From contig OY821774.1 in NCBI GenBank assembly GCA_963682175.1, positions 46,824,201-46,888,200 of the forward strand: 64,000 nt of DNA, given 5' to 3'. Source of the stretch: Triglochin maritima (taxonomy: Eukaryota > Streptophyta > Magnoliopsida > Alismatales > Juncaginaceae). Below, one piece after another: positions 38,101 through 50,700 of this stretch. The stretch's first letter is position 1. Every line of letters begins with the position of its first letter. A program made the position numbers and the translations under genes. Under the pieces are notes generated by a model. That model saw nothing but the letters and a program-made list of their open reading frames with translations, was not told where the DNA came from and made no database searches.

Positions 38101-41100
38101 ATTTCAGTTGATTACTTCTAACCATGGAAAAATGGAGACATGAAAGATTAAATATACTATATAGTGTATACGTGTATCTTTATGCTACTATGCTCAACTT
38201 AGAATGTCAAAAGGAAGTACCTAAAGTGAATAAATTTTGTGAAATTCAAGTATATTACTCTGAGTGCTTATATAGCATCTCCTGAAGTTATTGCGCATGT
38301 TTTAGCTAGGGCTGTCAATCGTGTCGTGTCGTGTGCTAATCGTGTCGTGTCAACTCTTATATATAAGCTTTAGGTGCTGCGCCGTATCCGACCCATTTAA
38401 TAATCGTGTTGCTAAATTTCTGCCGTATCCAACCCATTTATAATCGTGTTGCCATATCCAACCCGTTTATACCCGATTATTAAACGGGTTACTTTGTGTA
38501 CACGTTTAACACCGTTACCGTTTACACCATTTAACACACGTTTAACACACAATTATTCACTCGTTCAGAGTTCAGAGTTCAAACTTCAAAGTTTCAAACC
38601 AATTATATATATAATTGGTAAAATTATAAATATGACATCCAGTTATTAGAATTTGTTTATTATAATTTATAACTTATATATTACTTATAGACTTGTCGGT
38701 ATTACTTGTGTATTAATCGTGTCGTATTCGTAATCGTGTGCCTAATTACCTAATTACTTATCGTGGTTTATCGTGTCTTAATCGTGTTAATTGTTTTTGC
38801 AGCAGAAATCCATATCCAACTCATTTAATAATCGTGTTGCCGTATCCAACCCATTTATTAATCGTGTTCAAATTCTCAATCCATATCCGCTAACTTCGTG
38901 TCGTTTTCGTGTCGTGTTATCGTGTTTCGTGTAAAATTGACAGCCCTAGTTTTAGCAATGTGAATAGGCCACATGTGAAGAAGACAAGATATACTAAGTA
39001 TATAAATAAATCATAGCCTGATTTCTTGACTTCATCATTCTCAGGTTATATCTTTCTTTATCATATATATTGTTGTTGTTTACCTTAAATGTGTGTTTAA
39101 AGTATTAGGGCAGAAAAAACAGACGATCGGTCGACCGAAACACTCCTTCCGGAATCTAGGATTCGGTCGACCGGACACACAATTGAAGCTGGGCAAAAGT
39201 TACTGTCGGTTTTCGGTCGACCGGAACCTTGGATTCGGTCGACCGGAAACATTCGAGGAGCTGGGAGAAAAGTGTCTGTTGAATTTCGGTCGACCAGAAC
39301 TTAAGTGTACGGTCGACAGTGTATGCACTCGCGCAAGCTAGAAAAGTTACTGTCGTTTTTCGGTCGACCGGTACTTCAATTTCGGTCGACCGTTCGCGAT
39401 ACGGTTATTGGATCGGTCGACCGAAGCAACCGTTTGGACCCAGTTCTGCCCACGTTTTGCATATTTCTCCACGCAATTTTTGTGCAATTAATACTTGTTT
39501 AGACCTAATATATAAAGGCAATTTCGTCCCCCTTTGTTTAAAAAAAGTTAATTCCTATTGTCCACTTTTGTATTCTTGAGAGAAAAGAGAGAGAGAGCAT
39601 CCTTGTGATTCGTTTGGAGAGATTTGAGCCAGGTCGTTTCGTCGGTTCGTTCACGTCTCCTGTAAGCATATCTTGTAATATGTTTCTCTATAGTGGATTT
39701 AGAGTTGTGTCGTCCGTGGTTTTTCCCGCATTGGGTTTCCACGTTGAATCTTGCGTGTTTTGTGTGGTTTGGATTTTGGATTTGCGTTTTGTTCTCAAGT
39801 TTAGCCGATTGGATTTGCGATTTCTGTTCCGCTGCGTATTTGGGATTGGTTTTAATTCCTAACATATATACATATATTTACATCTAATTACTTATAATAA
39901 ATACTATGAGGATTTGAGAGGACCATACAACTGCAAGTTATTTTGAGCTACCACCCATTGAGGAAAACCTCCAGAGAGTTGATTGTATGACAAATCACTG
40001 CATAGGAAAGATAATATATTTTAGTGTTTGTGTATATAGGAGTTTTTAAAAAAGTTAAGGAAAATCTTATTTTTACAACACACTATATGATGGACAATTT
40101 GTTTATGTATAAGTAAAAAGCTACAGCATTCAACAGCTTAGATTCAAGCTGGTGATGGTTGACTGGGTAAGGTTACTCACATCTGCGACAAGCCAGGACT
40201 TATCTCACTTGGTAAATTACCAGATAGTGTGTTATTCCCCAAATACCTGGTTATCACCAAAAAATTATATGAGTTCAATAATAAATATGGAAATAAGATA
40301 GGTAAGTAAAAGGACTAAGCTCTATATTCCCTCACAGTATATTAAGGTTAGCCATGTTGAAAAGAGATGCTGGAAGTTCGCCAGTAAGTCTGTTAAAGCT
40401 CAAATCCCTGATAGAATTTTCCCATGAGATAAGAACTTTCAAGAACCCTGTATAGCAAAAACTTGAACTAAATGACTCACAAAAAATTCAAGTCTTCATA
40501 TTCTCCAATATTGGATGGAATAGTGTCTTCAATCATGCAATCTCTTAAACTCCTGCATATGATAAGGTAAATAAGTACCATAGTGAGTGCAAAAGCACTA
40601 ACAAATAGTCGAGGGTGCTATTCATTTATTTCAACATACAATTTTTTCAAGGACTTCATGTTTCTTATGAACGCCAAAGATGAGCTGACATTTGATATGT
40701 CACCCAAAAATCTGCAAATTTCCAATTGAGATCACACAATTAATAGCATACTAGTTATGTCCTGCTGAAATCGAATTTTATCTGGTTGAACCATAACCAA
40801 GATCAGAGAAGGTAGATAACTCACAAAGTAGTCATTTGTGTGAGATTAACAAAATTTGAGGGAATTGGACCTTGAAAGGAGTTTCCTTCAAGTTTTCTGT
40901 GCATGGAAAAATCAGAAGGTGTGAATGAAAACCCCATAAGCAAAAAAAATCCAGTTATCTTGCTTACAAGCTTTCGAGTGTCGTCATCTTTCCCAGAAAT
41001 TCTGGTACTGTTCCTCCAAAGTTATTGTCGGAAGCCCACCTTATGAAGGAAAAAAATGAAAAGTTGAACCACACTGTTACCTTAATTTTCTATTTGTAAT

Positions 41101-44100
41101 TTTGTAGTTCAAGATCAAATTTGTGAAATACATTATCTTTATTTTTTTGAGATTCACCAGCATTTCAGGAATCTCACCACTAAATCCATTACTGTCGAGG
41201 TACCTGTCAATAGGATAAAAATGTATGCATGATATTGAGAACAAGTTTGTTGGAAATCTATTGTAAGTAAATATTTGATACTAAAAAAAATAATCATCGA
41301 CTTGCATTTGTTCTACAGCAGTCAAATTCCCAAGCTCTGGTGGGAGTGGACCACTGAAATTATTCCTTGATCCAAGTCCCCTGCACTTAGAAAAAGTTTT
41401 ATCAAGTTGTACTCCTCTGCAGATATTGAAAGTTTAAACGACCAACCTAATTACAAATTATTTGGTATAATTAAGGTTTCTTACAATGAAACTAGTTTTG
41501 TAAGTTTTCCAAGCTCCTTGGGGAGAGGCCCTGACAGCGAGTTAAGACCAACACTCCTATTGCAGTAAAATTGAAATCGTGGACCAGGAAAGGAAGACAT
41601 AAATGAGCTTAAGTTGTATAAACAAAATATAGTTCCAAGTAGCAGTAACAGAAGAACTTCTATATGCTTCAACACTCATTTCTTACAAGTACTCCATGTC
41701 TGAAAAATCACCAATAAATGCTGGTAAAGGGCCTGTCAGGAAGTTTTTAGCAATTTGCCTGCAAATGATGAGGATCTCAGGGCCGTGAGCATAAAATATA
41801 TAAGAAAATCATCAACAAGTGGATTGAATCTCTCAAATTGGAGAATGAAACCACATGGATGAAGTACAATCTGTTAATCTCTAACAACCTTTGTATTAGA
41901 TTATGAATTTTAACATCTTTATCAAAAACTATTATTTCATAAGGAACCATAGAAAAGGAAAAGAAACATATGGCACTATGAAGCATTGACGTCAATGAAA
42001 TCAGAAAAGATTACACTTACAAATTGTTCAAGAATTTCAGAACTTTGAGCTCATCTGGTATCGTACCCGTAATATTCAAGTTAGTTGCTTTCCTGCAAAG
42101 CATGATATTATGTTGAGAGGTGCTACCCATGACTAAAACGATCTACAATCAACCGATTTATATTATCCAAGAACATTACAATAAATTTTGTCTGAAGGTC
42201 CCAACAGTCTTTGAAGAACCCCTTTTCGACTTCAAAAACATCACTACTTTTTTCATTGAACATAAGAATTTATATTTGAAAGTACTTTTTGTCTAATCGT
42301 TGCAAATATTGAGCTAAAATATTTTAGGTTAAGAAGATTCATAATCAAGTTTGAATGATTTTGAAGGAATATAAATATCACGAAGTCGCATTCCATTGTG
42401 TCAAAGATTATGTTATTTTTTGGCATTTGAAGCATCATGGACTATATTAAATGACTATTTAAACGATCAATTTCTTATCTATTGTGAGATCGCAAATGGT
42501 CAGTTGTATTTCGCATCATTGGGTTAATTGGAAACATCCTCGCTATTTTACAGTGGTGGGGTTGCGTACACCCGGACCCCTTACGTTGCCTATGCGGGAG
42601 CCTCTTTTGAGACACTGGGGTAATGTTGATGTTGTTGATATTGAAAGGAGTACTTGTATATGATATATGTTTTCATGTTTTTCGTAAATTTCTGCTCAAG
42701 TTAACTCTGAAGTCACCCTTTTAACCTCTCTATTAGAAAAACAGTAAGTTTTAGGTTGATTTCTACTCTTTTTTTGTGTCACTGCCAAAACATGAGTTAT
42801 GGAATTGGTAGTTTCGCTTGCTATCATCATTTCTTGAAGAAAAACGTATAGATAAGTTATTGTTAAATTTTCTAACTTTCTTTTTAATTTACTTAGTGAC
42901 TGAGTAGAGTTGTAGATTCAAATTTTGAAAATATATATTCAACTTATAATGTAATAGATGTGCTTCCTACACTGTGTTTAAATTTTAAGGTTTCAAAAAG
43001 GTTTACTTTTCAACTAGTGCATACTAGATATAACTCCATATTTTTCAAATTTCAAATTTTAATATTATTATTCTTTTATTCACATAAGGGGTCATTATCT
43101 TATTTAGACTATGTGGATGATTATTAGATATGGTTTAAATAAGAAGTAGAGTTTTTTTTCTAAATTGAATTTAAGGATAAAAAAGATCTCTAAAACAATA
43201 AACTATGTTTGAAGTTCTGCAAAAATGTTTGAATTAATAGTTTAAAAAAAGCATGTTGATTGAGCTTTTGATGGAATCAATCTTTGCCAAATTGAATGAA
43301 GGTTCATCGGATAACAACAACTTGATGATTTTTTTTATTGAGAATATCTTACTTGATAAAGTGGAACTTTACAATAATGTATCTTTTTAAATATGAAAAC
43401 GTATAGAGAAAAAATGAAAAAAATGGAAAAGTATCTACTGATCCTTTTCCTTTTATATCTTCCCATCAACGAAAATCCTAGTTCAACCATTGCCTATAAT
43501 TCTTCACTTCTTCCTTTGAGATCAAGATCACTGCATTATTCATATTTTAAATGAAATCCTTACCCCTCACCTAAAGGATTCGGCTTTAAATACATTGTGG
43601 ATCAACATAATTTAACATGGTATTGGGTTTGGGTTGATCGGCATGTGAAGATCCACTTCAACCCACATTGTCCACTCATATATATGGAAGGAAAAAAATC
43701 ACAATTACATATCTACACGTGTAGGGGACTGTTGGAATAATAATCTGATATTTCTCAAAAGTAAAAATGTAAAATGCTCTATATTGAAGTTGTGCCAATT
43801 ACCTCCCACTTAAGTGATTTAAAGAAATGGTGGACAACCCAAAATTAACAATCGACACATAAAAACAGAATATTGTAAAACCATTTGCAAGTTGTAGTTG
43901 TAAAAATAGTGTTACACGAAAATACAGGTAACTCATCTCAAGATATCTAATTTTCATTGGGTTAATCATTAGTGTGACATCCTAGTATCCATACAGGTTG
44001 AATTCTTGTAAGGTTCATTTATTATGATATAGAAGTGAAGAAATTCATACAGTCTGATTATGTTGCATGTATTGTTGCTGCATCTGCATAAGATGGCAGG

Positions 44101-47100
44101 GTTGAAGTTTACATCATCGTCTCTCATGTTACGATCAGCGGATATCGCAAAGTTAGTGCAGGGGTCACCAGTACCAGTGTCATTCCAAGGTCTTTTTGAC
44201 ATGGACGATGAGATTTTCCACTTCGTAAATACTGCATTCAGTGCTCTAACTGTTCATTTACAAAAAGGGTTACTTCCTTGTGCAAACAACTAATCGGGAA
44301 TAGAATTGAAATGTACAAACTAAATTTTAAATAAGATAACAAATTGCTCTTGTCAGGTTGTTGCACGTCACCATGTCTCTACCTTTAGCACCTTAAATGG
44401 TCACAAGGGTGCCGCGGACATTGCCATGCACCTCCCTTGTAAGTGAGAGAAACCCACCATAGAGATAAACCCTCTATCGTAAGACATTGACAACTCCTTT
44501 ATTCTCTCATCTACCTTTCAATTTTCACTCATGATTCTCATGCAACGGGTTTGCGTTATTGCAAATCCATGCTTCTTCATGATATAATTGCTCATTCTAA
44601 ATATCCCTTGCCCCTCCTTCTCTAAGTGACAAACTTCCACACTACAAATGACAACCAACCCAAGAGAAAGCAATCGTTGAACAAAATTCCACACATGGGC
44701 ATTTCGTCGAACGGATGGTAGGCGAGGAGAAACATGACAAGGATCAAAAGCATTTGCACAAACTTGGGTTGGAAGATGTTGTGGACTATGAATGCAGCAA
44801 ACATCCAATCAGAACATAGGCCACGAACACCCCAATAATTTGCTGGAGAAAATGGCGGTAATGTTTATGTTTTTATGACGCAAACAATGTGGCGTGGCCA
44901 ACAGTCACCAACCGCAAAGTTTGATATTATGGAAGGGGTTATTTGCATTTGCACCCTCCTAACAAAGTTTACTTCGAAAATACGAAGATATATCATATAG
45001 GCAATATTATGAGTTTACGTCAAATATATACCACGGATTTGCATAAAACTTTCACTTTTTGGTTACAAATTTAAGGCTGTCAATTTTGACTTAAGTTCGA
45101 CCTGACTTCAAGTGAGATGAATAGAATTATAGGCCGAACTTAAGCTTGTTAAAATAATTAAATAAGCTTAACTCAGCCTATGAATAACATCTTATGCTAT
45201 ATAATATGTCTACCAAAAAAGAGTACATATTATATATTTTATGGGTTATGATAAATTGTTTTTGAAAATTAGCATTCATACAATGAAAGTACTAAGGTCA
45301 TCCAGTATCACAACCATTAATTCGACCTAACCTAACATTTTTCTCTTTGTTACGTCAGCAAAACCATTAATCTAACCTTTTATCCAACCAAACACAATAA
45401 CATTTTACTATCACAACCCAATTTTTCAACACTCACTCATCCACATCATTTTTTTAATCTTTTTTTTATTCTTTCACAACAATCCACAAATTACATAATA
45501 AATTATTTTTGTAATTACTTAATCTAATTAAACAACATGTATCTCAATTAAAATTACAAAATATTATTGATAAATAATAATTGACAACTACATATAACAA
45601 TGATTAAAATGTTAAAATACATGTTGCAAAAACATTGTTAATTTGCATTCCCTCCATAGCGTTGTCATATATTCTTCATTAAATCGGATTTCAAAGTCAA
45701 ATGTTTCTGTCTGTCACGAACTTGACCTCTGTCATCCAACTATTGGTTAATATCCACAATTTTATAACAAAAATGGATTTTAAAAAAAGGCCAATGATCT
45801 TGGGGCGCGTGGCCCCAGGCCCACACCTGGGGTCGCAACCCAAACAATATCTAGGCACGCCGGAGAAAGAGCACCCGTAGAGGGTCCGTTAGTGTAACCT
45901 GAGGTGGTAGTTGGTAACAATTGCAAATTCATCCCACCGCAGATTTGTTTATCCAAACTGAAATCAGTGGCAGTGGCAGTGGCAGTGGCAGTGGCAATGA
46001 CAATGACAATGACAATGACAATGACAATGACAATGGAGTTCTTACGGTGGATGCGTTGAAGTTTTCGAGAAAATCTAACTTTATATATATAACGTCCCAA
46101 AAAGATGTAGGAGCGGGTCGAAGGATTTTTCCAGTATTATAAGTAAAAAAACACATTTCATATTGTGGCTCAAAAATATCATTTTGAATTTTAAACCCAA
46201 AGTATCTAAAGGATTGATTGCTAAAAGACAATTTAGCAAAAGTGATAAAAGTTTGACTGGAACTCGTATACAAACGGTCAAACCTTACCGAGTCAAGTTG
46301 AATCAGAAAGAGAGAGAAAAAAGTTGAACCAGATATTATATATTGTAAGTTTGTAACACTCCAAAAAAGAAGTTGAATCAGAAATCGAAGTTTGCCAAGA
46401 TATAACAAACCAAAATTTTGAGTTTTGACACCCTTCGGCTACCTTGGAAAAAGATACAACGAAGTAACCAAGAAAATCTTATAAATAATACAATCAGTAC
46501 TTTTCTTTTGATTCTGTGAGGTAGTGGTCATCATTTACTTGCCTTAATTAATTCTGTTAACTTTACAGAACCAGACCAAAAGGGTTCTGATCATCTGATT
46601 CGGTTTGTAATTTTGTTTTCCTTCCTCTCCTGATTTCTGCAACAGGCAAAGCACACAAAAAAGTACTTTTTCGAAAATCACAAATTATGAGTTTATGACT
46701 ATCATTTGCTTGAATTTTCCTCTTATTTCTGAAAGGAGAATATGGGCACCTTCAATTTGTGAAATTATTATATGAAGTCCAGTCCTTGACACACAAAATT
46801 TTAGTTGGAAAATAAAGTCAACGTTTGGAAAAAATTGAAAGAATCATTGGGAGTAGAAAGGTGACTTTATATGAAAGCGCATGCAGCTCCATCTTAGAGA
46901 GAGAGAGAGAGAGCTAAGATTCTTTCTATTAAAACAAACAACCGATGAAAATAATCAAAACCATATGATGTTTCTTATAATAATTAAAGAAAAAAAAACA
47001 TGTAAAGTGTAACAATTGTTCTATCATCTATAGGGTTGACATAATTCATACCTTCATCAGGATCCGTGGTTTGAGCCCTTCCATGAAGAACAAGAACACT

Positions 47101-47169
47101 GCAACTAAGGAGGAAAACAAAGATCAAGACAAGGATATGTAGGGGGGAGCTTGAACCCGGCAACTTCAT
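35192..47169 (-). CDS. Malectin-LRR receptor-like kinase (LRR-VIII-2, At1g56130/56140-like), copy 2, 24 exons
   Basis: Minus-strand exons: 47169-47052, 44249-44051, 42092-42021, 41758-41687, 41556-41485, 41380-41306, 41203-41132, 41039-40968, 40896-40825, 40711-40640, 40552-40481, 40407-40336, 40246-40181, 39997-39929, 38020-37979, 37901-37837, 37737-37361, 37203-37005, 36926-36753, 36676-36558, 36455-36245, 36146-35915, 35814-35664 and 35506-35192. The sum is 3060 bases, 1019 residues. Order: signal peptide (1-~31), LRR N-cap with GDPC and CRCSNNTC (~40-105), LRRs each on its own 72-base exon (~106-391), malectin domain (~427-615), membrane helix (~641-663), kinase (~690-960) with [14 protein letters not shown] lysine, [12 protein letters not shown] (RD type), ISDFGLAK and LAPEYA. 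It is expected at the plasma membrane, binding a wall or pathogen ligand outside and phosphorylating inside; the ligand is unknown. Two introns use GC donors. I saw no stop or frameshift, but checked by eye. Confidence 0.88.
38307..38948. mobile_element. hAT-type non-autonomous element (642 bp) in kinase intron
   Basis: Ends TAGGGCTGTCAA and TTGACAGCCCTA are exact inverted repeats. The flanks GTTTTAGC at 38299-38306 and 38949-38956 are a perfect 8-bp duplication. The interior holds many copies of AATCGTGTTGC, CGTGTCGTGT and ATCCAACCCATTTA on both strands. No transposase frame is present. Confidence 0.92.
39071..39864 (+). repeat. Solo LTR (794 bp) with CGGTCGACCG dyads
   Basis: It starts TGTTGTTG, ends ATTCCTAACA, and is flanked by TATAT at 39066-39070 and 39865-39869, a 5-bp duplication (AT-rich, so weaker evidence). 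No primer-binding site follows. The first ~350 bases hold about nine copies of the CGGTCGACCG dyad; a downstream AGAGAGAGAGAG tract and GT-rich 3' part resemble a transcribed R/U5. It lies in the same kinase intron as the hAT element. Confidence 0.75.
42093..44050 (-). other. Intron 2 of kinase copy 2
   Basis: AT-rich intron of nearly 2 kb. No transposon ends or hidden exon were recognised. Confidence 0.6.
45072..45180. repeat. Possible degenerate hAT-type fragment
   Basis: It begins TAAGGCTGTCAA, close to the end of the 38307-38948 element, and CAGCCTA occurs at 45174-45180, but the flanking eight bases do not match. It is either an old truncated copy or chance. Confidence 0.3.
45967..46035 (+). 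repeat. Compound hexanucleotide microsatellite
   Basis: About five GTGGCA units run directly into about eight AATGAC units. The shared ATGAC/GTGGC pattern suggests one array has mutated into the other. It lies in intron 1 of kinase copy 2. Confidence 0.9.
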
Positions 47170-47543
47170 CTTCTTAACCTTGGCTCAAATCTCTCCATGT
47201 CATCTGCTTTTATATATAGCATTGGATGTAACTCTTTTGAAGTGTGGGTAACTATTTTTTAAAAGGTAATTAAATATTAATATTGCAATTTAAGATATGA
47301 TGAGTATATTTAAATAAATGTATGATTCCTGTCCTAATCTTCTATATTGAAGAAACCATTCCATCACTGAGCATTACTTAACAAACAAATGTGTACATAA
47401 TAACAAAAACACTATGCTCCAATACAAATAATAATAATAATAATATTGTTGGTTGTAGCCGTCGTGATTTCGCAATGTATGTTAAAATGTCATGTCCTGA
47501 GAATTACGTTTAGATGCAAATAGTACAACATATCAACCTAGCT

Positions 47544-47788
47544 TATTAAATTTGGTACAAGAGTTCAAAAATAAAGATTTGTATATTGATTTATTGTGTT
47601 TTTTGTATATTACATGATGAGAGTATATATATGATCTTATTTGATTACATAGCCGTTGAGCTTATCAAATGATGATTGGATGTGTGTGATTTCTTTCCTT
47701 GGATGTGGTTGATGATTCTGGAAGTTGCCATAACCGGAGATCTGATTGGGTTGTGATGAAGGTGAGCCTAACAGTCGCATTTTCAACA
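47544..47788 (-). repeat. 3' LTR of element B
   Basis: 245 bp; on the minus strand it starts TGTTGAAAATGCG. Near-identical partner at 52262-52506. Confidence 0.9.
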
Positions 47789-47799
47789 CGTCCCCTCAA

Positions 47800-50700
47800 G
47801 TTGCGTTCGGAATAGGTTGATGGATCCCAGCTTGTGAAGGAGATTTGAAAGACTTGTGGTCGAGGGCTTTGGTGAATATGTCGGCCAACTTCTCTTTGCT
47901 GGAAACATATGGGACTTCGATTTGTTTGGATTGGATTTTTCCTCTGATGAAGTGGCAATCAACTTCTATGTGTTTGGTTCTTTCGTTGAAGACCAGATTT
48001 GATGCGATGTGTCGAGCTGCATTGTTATCGCAAAACATCTTGATTGGTTCTTGAGTCTTGATGTGCATGTTTGTAAGTAATTGGTTTAGCCAAATTAGCT
48101 CACTAGTGGTGGAAGTCATAGCACGATATTCTGCTTCTGCACTAGATCGGGCAACAACGGTTTGCTTCTTGCTTCTTCAAGTTACAAGATTGCCTCGTAC
48201 AAATGTGCAAAAGCCTATGGTAGATTTCTGATTGTGGCTTCCTGCCCAATCTGCATCAGAGTAACCAATTATAGAATTAGAATTATTGGGTTTCATCAAA
48301 AGTCCTTGTCCTGGGGTTCCTTTAAGGTAGCATAGTATTGTATTTATGATGTCTAGGTGGTGAGTATGAGGTGAATGCATAATCTGGCTAACTATACTTA
48401 CAACATAGGTAATATCGGGTCGAGTGACAGTGAGATAGATTAGTTTTCCAACAAATCTTTGAAATTGGACGATGTCATTTAGAGGTGTACCATCAGTGAA
48501 TCCTATTTTTTTATTTGTTTCCACAGGAGTGTTGGTGGGTTTGGAACTTAATTTTCAGTCTCTTTAAGAATGTCTAGAACATACTTCCTCTGGGAGAGAA
48601 AGAGACCATTTTTTGAGTATGCAATTTCTATACCTAGAAAGTATTTCATAAAACCTAAATCTTTAATGTCAAATTTGTTTTTTAAGTATTTCCTTACTAA
48701 GTCTATTTCGTGATCACTATCTCCGATTATTATGACGTCATCTACATAGATGAGACAATGGTGGTGATGTTACGATTGTGTCTAGTGAACATGGATGCAT
48801 CAGCAGAACTTTTTTTGAAACCATAAAGGAGGAAGTGACTAAGTTTAGCATGCCAAGCTCGTGGACATTGCTTTAGTCCATATATAGACTTATGAAGTAT
48901 GCATACCTAATGTGGAGACGTGGTGTAACATGGGGGTGGAGTCATATAGACTTCTTCTTCAAGATTTTCCTGTAAGAATGCATTTTTTACGTCAATTTGA
49001 AAGAGATTCCAACCTTGGTTTACCGATATAGATAGGAGAACACGAACAATGTTCATTGACTACTGGTGCAAAAGTTTCTAAGTAGTCGAGAACATAGGTT
49101 TGTGTATATCCTTTAGCCTTATATCTTTCAATTTGGCCATTACTATGGTATTTGATTTTGTAGATCCATTTACAACCTACAGTTTTTATGTCAGGATGTA
49201 GTTGGACTAGAGTCCATGTTTTGTTGATTTCTAATGCTTCAAGTTCATCTTTCATGGCTTTGACCAAATTTGGATCTTCTATTGCTTCATGATATGAAGT
49301 TGGTTCTTTATTGTTATCTAGTTGAGTTAGGAAGATTCGATGTTTATGTGAGAGTTGGTTGTAGGACAAGTGGTCCTGGATAGAGTAGGCAACATGTGAA
49401 ACAAAACAATCGTTAAGTATGGCATGCCGACGAGTGAGGCGAGTGGACCTCCTTAAAGGTGGTTCTTCTTCTTCTCCCCCTCCGTTGCCTACTGGTGGAT
49501 CTTCGACTTGTAGAGGGGTATTAGTCGGAGCGTCTGGAGTCTGGTCTGGAAGGTCCACATTGGGAAGAAGAGTAGTAACGGAAGGATCTTCCTTAGTCTA
49601 TTCATCTGGTTTAAAAAAGGTTCACTCTAGAAAAAGGAAACATCTCTCAATACATACATTTTACAATTTTCGGGGTCATAACATTTATACCTTTTTTCCT
49701 GAATGAATATCCTAAAAAATGCATTTAACAGAACTATAGTCGAGTTTGTTCTCCCGCTTCCTTTGAACAAAACATATACAACCAAAGATTTTAAGATGAT
49801 TGAAGTTTATTTTTTTGTTGTGAAGAATTTCTAAGGGTTGCTTATTTCCAATTGTATGACTGGGAAGACGATTGATAATATATGTTGCTGTAAGAATAAC
49901 ATCTGCCCAAAAAAAATTGAACATTGTTTCGAAAAAACAAAAATCTTGTTACATTTAAGAGATGTTGATTTTTCGTTCAAAAATCCTGTTTTGTTGAAGG
50001 GTATTAATACATGTGGTTTGATGAAAGATTTCATTTTGTTTAAAAAAAGTTTGAAACATATTACTCATGTATTCTGAACCGTTGTCAGATCTAAATATGC
50101 GAATTTTTGCATCATACATATTTTCAATAAAGGCAAAAAATTCACAAAAAACTGAGTAAGCATCAGATTTGTATTTTAATAGGTAAATCCAAGTGGTTCG
50201 AGAAAAATCATCGATAAAACTAATGAAATAACGAAAACCATTATATGATTCAACAGGAGCTGGTCCCTAAATATCAGAATGAACTAACTGAAAAGGAAGT
50301 TGGTCTTAGTAATAGAAATAGGAAACGACAATCGAGTTTGTTTAGAAAAACGACAAATATCACATAAAAATTCAGAATTAATAGACATAATTAAGTGTTT
50401 CAGCACACTCGAAGATGGGTGACCCATCCTTTTGTGCCAAAGTTTGTGACTAGTCAAAGATCTTGTATGTAACGTTTGAGTACTTGATTCAATAACATAT
50501 AAGTCATTTATGAGGATGCCCCTACCAATCATCCTCCCTGTAGTGTGATCCTAAAACATTACATCATGAGGAGTAAATACAACATTGCAATTTAGTTTCC
50601 TAGTGATTTTGGCGACACATAGTAAATTTGTATCAAAATTGGGTACATAGAGAACATTATCATGGATATTGTTTATTAGTTTTGCATCTCATGTACCTTT

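Larger units (their letters stand above)
44250..47051 (-). other. Intron 1 of kinase copy 2
   Basis: Besides the pieces listed separately, this 2.8-kb intron contains a GC-rich patch (45795-45900) with CCCCAGG/CCTGGGG dyads and a (GA)n tract near 46898. A minus-strand open frame at 44808-44518 matches nothing I know and is not supported as a gene. Confidence 0.55.

Noticed and set aside
44518..44808. Minus-strand open frame of 96 residues in a kinase intron
   Set aside because: No recognisable family, overlapping frames of similar length, and no splice or start context to support a gene.
45072..45180. A fifth complete hAT-type element
   Set aside because: TIR-like ends are present but the flanking eight bases do not match, so it is kept only as a possible fragment.
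45780..46142. Open frames on both strands with Ser-Gly, Asn-Asp or Ala-Thr repeats
   Set aside because: They are readings of the hexanucleotide microsatellite in an intron, not proteins.
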